Positions 13,902 through 20,193 of a stretch of DNA of 64,000 bases are shown here, piece by piece. The DNA is from Acanthochromis polyacanthus (lineage: Eukaryota > Chordata > Actinopteri > Pomacentridae), in contig NC_067115.1 of assembly GCF_021347895.1 (NCBI RefSeq), forward strand, positions 7,898,064-7,962,063. The letters are read 5' to 3'. The notes below the pieces were generated by a model. It did no database searches. It worked only from the letters and a program-made list of their open reading frames with translations, and was not told the DNA's origin. Each line of letters opens with the position of its first letter. The stretch's first letter is position 1. A program made the position numbers and the translations under genes.

Positions 13902-16900
13902 CGACTGAGAGACAGAGCTGGGAGAACTAGCTCGGCAGCTAGTTCGTCTCGCTTGTCTATCACTGCGGGTCGCTGCAATATGTATGCTAACAAGTACCTG
14001 GTAAGCTAATGTATGTTTAATAGGCTAACATGCATTTACTGCACTAACATGTCTTGTAAGCTAACACATATTTCAAAAGGTAATGCGTATTTGGTAAGCT
14101 AACATATTTAGTAAGCTAATGTGCATTCAGTAGGCGAGCGTATATCTGGAAAGCTAACATATTTAGTAAGCTAATGTGCGTTCAGTAGGCAAGCGTATAT
14201 CTGGAAAGCTAACATATTTAGTAAGCTAATGTGCATTCAGTAGGCTCGCGTGTATCTGGAAAGCTAGTATATTTAATAAGCTAATGTGCATTCAGTCGGC
14301 TTGCATGTATCTGGTAAGCTAGCATATTTAGTAAACTAACGTGCTTTCAGTAGGCTAACATATGTCTGGTAAGCTAACATATTTAGTAAGCTAATGTGCA
14401 CTCAGTAGGGTACCGTATATCTGGAAAGCTAGTATATTTAATAAGCTATTGTGCATTCAGCAGGCTAGCGTATATCTGAAAAGCTAGTATATCTAATAAG
14501 CTAATGTGCATTTAGTAGGTTAACGTATATCTGGTGCGCTAACATATTTAGTAAGCTAATATTCATTCAGTAGGCTAACATATGTCTGGTAAGCTAACAT
14601 ATTTAGTAAGCTAATGTGCATTTGGTAAGTTAAGCTGTATTTCGCAAGTTAAAATGTGTTGGGAAGCTACTTTATGTCTGGTAGCTGCTGTATCTTTGAA
14701 AAGCTAATGTGTGATTGGTACATTGTTCTTTGTAAGAAAAATTACATGTGATATATTTATTAATGAGCTTTAGAGTTACTGGTGGGCAGATTACTTCAAA
14801 CCCTGCTGTACCTTCTTTTATTTAAGAGGGTTAAGAAATTAATTGTGTAGCAGAAACAATAACAAGGCTATTTGTGAGACTTTTACTTTCTACTTATTTC
14901 AAAATGTTTAATTATTTTGTTGTACGTGATTAACAACAACTTTAAGCTAAAGAAGGCAGGTTTAACTGCGAAACATTATATGATTGTACAAACATGCCAA
15001 AACTAAACATAACCAAAATAAATAAATAAATAATTTAGAGGAAACTGGTACTTTATATAGTAAAACTCTCACTATAACCAACAGTTATTGTACATTTTGT
15101 TGTGGTGGTCTGGATGTATTACACTCTCAGAAAGAAAAATCGTACCTGCATAGGTGGCTTTGTCCTTTGTAGGAACTTTCAGGGTCAATGCTATAAACAA
15201 ATGAAACATGACATTAATTAAAAACCAAATAAGAAACCTGGATACTGAAAGATAATCCTCACTTAGTTTCTGCTGTGGCTAAATGGAAAAGTCAGTTTTT
15301 AAGGAGGCTGATTACATTGATCCTGGTGGTTTTTGGTTTGTGTGAAGTAATTCTGTTACTGTGTGCAAACAGAAATAATGTAAGCACTCTAAAGAAAATG
15401 ATTACATTTGGAAATGCTGTGTTAAAGAATCATTTTTATGTTGAGAAGCACTTAGGAAACATTTGAAAAAAAAAAACATTCATAATTTTGTCCTAAACTA
15501 GTATTGAATTTTGGTGTGGACATTTTTAGTCTGTAAAGACTTTCAAAAGGAGGTGTATTTGGCTAATATAAACAAAATCTTTTAATGCTGTTTTGCTTTT
15601 ACTAAGATGTCTGATAGTAGATAGAAGTAATTAGTGATACACAATAATATCCAGTATAGTTTTTTTTTACCATTAATGTTAGGAGCAGAAGTATTCAGAT
15701 CTTTCATTTCAGTAAAAGTACCAATATAGGAGTTTAAAAAAACCCTCTATTACAAGTAAAAGTTCTGCATGAAAAAAATCCCACTTTCGTAAAAGTACAC
15801 AGCAGCAAAATGTAGTCAAAGTATTGTTATGAAAGTCCTGGTTTGGTCTGACTGATAAATGATGATATTATTAATAATAATAAAGCATCAGTGTGTCTGC
15901 AGCAGGTTACTGTTGTAGCTGCTGCAGGTTTGAACTACTTTATATCCAATTTTATGTTCACAGACAGCAGAAAAACCTTAAAACACAAGATTAATGGGAG
16001 AGGAGAGAAGAAAAAAGTTCAGATCTGTAAATCTGTGTTTGCTTTTTCTTTGTTCTTTGACTTTTTTGCTGGGATATTTGATCATGAGAATATTTATTAA
16101 GATGAAACAAAATTTTTGAACCATTTGGTAGACCTGTTAAACTAATAGACACTTGAAATGTGACTATACACTGATTATTAGAGGAAAAAACCCACAAAAG
16201 TTGGAAAATACTTGTTACTCATTGTGTAAAGTCTGCATCTTAAGAAGGCGGTCAGACAGATCTAGTAGAGTATAAAAAACAATATTTACCTCAGAAATGT
16301 AGTGTAGTAGAAGCATAAAGTAACAGAAAATGGAAATACTCATGCAAAGTACCACCAAATCAAACTGGGGTACAGGACTTGGAGATGTGTATTTAGTTGG
16401 TTTCCATGTTTCTGGGTGTCACAGAGGACTGACCTGGCTGGTAGAGGGTGGAGGTGGGTGACAGGTTGTTGTGGTTTGTGTTGTAGCTGTAGCTGCTGCT
16501 CATAGCTCCAGACCAAATGCTGCTGTACTGGTCTGAGAGGAAACAGAGAAATATTATTACTATTATCATCTGAAAGGAGATAATTACACAGTGCTGTTTC
16601 TAACTGCATCTAAAAGACATTCTACCAAAGTTAACAACAGGACATTTCAGGTTGGATTAGGGCTGCAACTAAACATTATTTTAATAATCGATTAATCGGT
16701 CGATTATTTTTTTCGATTAATTGATGAATCGGATAAAAAAATACATTTTTAATTTTTGATTCTTTCTTCAGAAATCGAAGATTTGGAATGACAGAGCAAA
16801 TAAGATCATTGTAGCGAAGCCTTTGTCTTCAACCATCTACAGAGGCCTCGTGTCAGTGATGGTCATGTTGAGGATGCTCTCAGTCAGACAGCTGCTTGTT

Positions 16901-19900
16901 GTGGTGGACATGATGTCTTTCTTATCATGAAGCCTGTTAATGTAATTCATCCTGCCTCACTCCAACACAGACCAGTGTCTTCACTCAGACTTTGTCAGAA
17001 AATTAAAACTTGAGGCTTAATCTTCAAATTATTACCACCAATGTGTGCAACTTACCTTTATTTATAATGCATATCCAAACCATGCTTAAGCTGATTAAAG
17101 TGAAATAAAAAGCGTCTCTCGCAGTCACACACGCCCTATCACTGTTATTAATCAGCTAACAAGCAAAAGCTAGTGTAACAGTGTAAATATGTTTAAATTT
17201 GTGTTAAATTTGGGATACGGACATTTTGTTCTTATTGTATTTTATTTTTGAAAGTCTTACCGGAAGTATGTGATGGTAATGCTGCGCAGCTTATCTGCTC
17301 AGTTTTTCTGATGTCTGATCTGGAGCGAACAGAGATCAGCCTGCTCAGTTGTTGGTCTGTATCCCATGTATTGCAGAATAAACTGTCTTGGAGCTCCATC
17401 CTACCTGTCCCTTGGATTTGCTTTCTACGCATCAAGCAGCACAAAGTAGTGGAAGGTTACACTAGCATCAGGCGAGCTAACAGAAATAGGCTACTGACGT
17501 TACATTACCTCACTTTAAAGTGGAACAAACGCAGGATAATGTTGTGACTTAAAGTGTGTGTCCACTAGATGACACACACCGCATGTGGCATGCTGGTCCG
17601 GTTGCGGTGCCTTTCCAGCTGCGATCTGGTGTGTTTACCTGCAGCTCATTTGCATAAATGAGACTCGACTTCTACTGTCCTCAAACATCTAAACTAGCCT
17701 TCGGTGAACTAAAACAAGGACAGCATCAGCTGCTGCAGCTTATTCATCTTCAAATGATTTCCGAAATATTTATTGCTTAAGTGTTTTCGAAATAATACAG
17801 AAAGTTTGCGGCCCAGCCGCTGTGTTTATCGCACTCATCTGTCAGACGGTCAAGCTGAAAGCGCGGTCACATGACCACATAGTGGTCCGCTCGTGACCAT
17901 CCGCCATCCGTGCGATTTTCAGATGCGTGCGTTGCCGTGCGGGAAAATCACATGTAATGGACAAGCGGGATGTTTTTTTGTTTTGAGAAACTGTTTTCTC
18001 CGTGTCAGTCATGTTTCATTTGTTGAATTTACTCTTCCTTTGAAAACATCGCCTCTGCTCTGCCTCCACCTTGCTCCACTCTGACGGCTCAGCGACAAGG
18101 CGAGTGACGTATAAATCACGTGACACAACGAATCGATAATGCAATTCGTTGCCAACGCTTTTAATAATCGATTATTATCGATTTTATCGATTCGTTGTTG
18201 CAGCCCTAGGTTGGATTAATATGAGGTTTGTCAGTACAGAAAGACAGCGAAGTTTGCTTATGAATGGTGGTCACTGTTTAAGTAAATTACAACTATTACA
18301 CTGACAATACAGTAAAACACGGGTGACCCCAGCTGCCAGTATTCTGCTATTATTCTGGAGGAGCATTTGTTGATTTTTAATCGTTGAACCTGTGCTGGAG
18401 CTCTCAGACAGGGTCTTGGTCTCCAAGCTGGCCTTCTTGGGGATGGGCAGCGTGTTGTTGGGGGACTGAGTGGGGACGGATCGATTCCCTCTGAGGAGAC
18501 GCTTCACATCGTCCAGCTCCGTCCCTGGAAGAGGAAACAGTAAAAATCATCCAGAGGACCACCAATGCTGCAGTGTTTCATTTATGCATCAACACAACAA
18601 GTCAAACTGTTGAATCTTACATTGTGATGTGCACTGCCAGCCCGGTCTCACGGGGATTCGTGAAACTGTCACGTCAGTTTTTGTTTCGGTTTCGTGCGCA
18701 CCAACACGATGTCGTCATGTTTTTCGTGCCGCTCACCACGAGCGAAACCCGCTGTGGTAATCACATCTGAAAGTGGTTTATACCGGCGGATTCATGACGA
18801 TCTAAGCTGTCCATCGGCGTTTGCGGTGGCCGCTGCAGCCGCCGCTGCGGCCGCCGGACATTCTTTAAATTCCTATGCAAATTCGGCGGATTCATGACGA
18901 TCTAAGCTGTCCATCGGCTTTTGCGGCTGCCGCCGCGGCCGCCATTGTGGCCACCAGACATCATCTGAAGAATGTCCGGCGGCTGCAGCGGCGGCCGCAG
19001 CGGCGGCCGCAAACGCCGATGGACAGCTTAGATCGTCATGAATCCGCCGGTATAAACCATTTTCAGATGTGATTACCACAGCGGGTTTCGCTCGTGGTGA
19101 GCGGCACGAAAAACATGACGACATCGTGTTGGTGCGCACGAAACCGAAACAAAAACTGACGTGACAGTTTCACGAATCCCCGTGAGACCGTGTTGGCACT
19201 GCCTGTCCAAAAAAAAGTTGCACACACTTTCATTGGACCACCTTTAGGTCTGAGAAAGAGACACATTCACTGTGGCAACAAACATATTCATTACTGCAGT
19301 AATTATCCAGTGGAAGGCTCTTACCTATTTGCTTAGTTAAATCCAGGTGCCGACTTTTTTTTGGACAGGCAGTGTATGAAAATGTGACCACGGTTTTTAC
19401 TCACAGCTTGAAGTAGGAGACGCACTCTGCAGCCTCGCTCTGATCTCACTCTCTGAAAAAAAGCAAATCAAATCAATCAGTCGGTTTGATGACTTTCACT
19501 GATAACAACCTACAAGTTACACTGATCCTTTATGCCTGGGCCTGACAAAAAAAAAAAATTGAGAACCACTGGAGGCAGTGGTTCTCAAATTTTTTCACTA
19601 AGGAACAAGATGTCAAAAAGAAAGAAGAAATAGATACGGGAGGGAAAAAAAGATTCAGATTACTAGTTCTTGTAGCACTGTCAATTTATTTTAATTGAAC
19701 TGTAGTTTTCTGTAGTAAACTGTATTTGCTCATTTTCAGTTTTCCTATTTATTTCTGATTATTTAAGTGACCAGTTCTTAGAGCACTTTAATCTTGTTTT
19801 GTTATTATTTTGAACTGAACTATAGTTTTCTCCTATTTTTATTTAGTTTTTTTTTGCACTGTAATTGTTTACATAGTTGTTTACATATTGTTAAAAGTGA

Positions 19901-20124
19901 ATCAATGTCCTTTTCCATGTCTTTTACTGATTGGTTGTTAAACAATATATTTGCACCATGTTGTAGTCAGATAGAGCACCTACCACCACCTACTGACCAT
20001 TATTGTATTACTATAATCTGTAGTCTCAGATATCTTCATTTATTATTAGTTAGCGAGATTGTGCCCCGACCCCCACCCAAAAGCAAAAAAGTTCAGGCTC
20101 AGGATTATTTTTCACTTTAAGCCC

Positions 20125-20193
<69 letters not shown>

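Larger units (their letters stand above)
12889..15145. other. col17a1 intron with hairpin, GT tract and minisatellite
   Basis: No coding sequence. 13130-13400 is AT-rich with loosely repeated CCAAAAAATTC-type words. Separately listed features are the hairpin (13599-13674), the GT tract (13853-13900) and the minisatellite (about 13980-14710). From 14710 to 15145 I see nothing beyond AT-rich sequence. Confidence 0.7.

Noticed and set aside
13790..14009. Cys-Val and His-Thr repeat frames
   Set aside because: They are translations of the GT microsatellite.
18694..19139. Alanine-rich open frames on both strands ([19 protein letters not shown]...)
   Set aside because: The same peptide appears from both arms of the palindrome in opposite orientation, and the alanine run comes from GCC/GCG-rich inner arms. 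This is foldback structure, not a gene.
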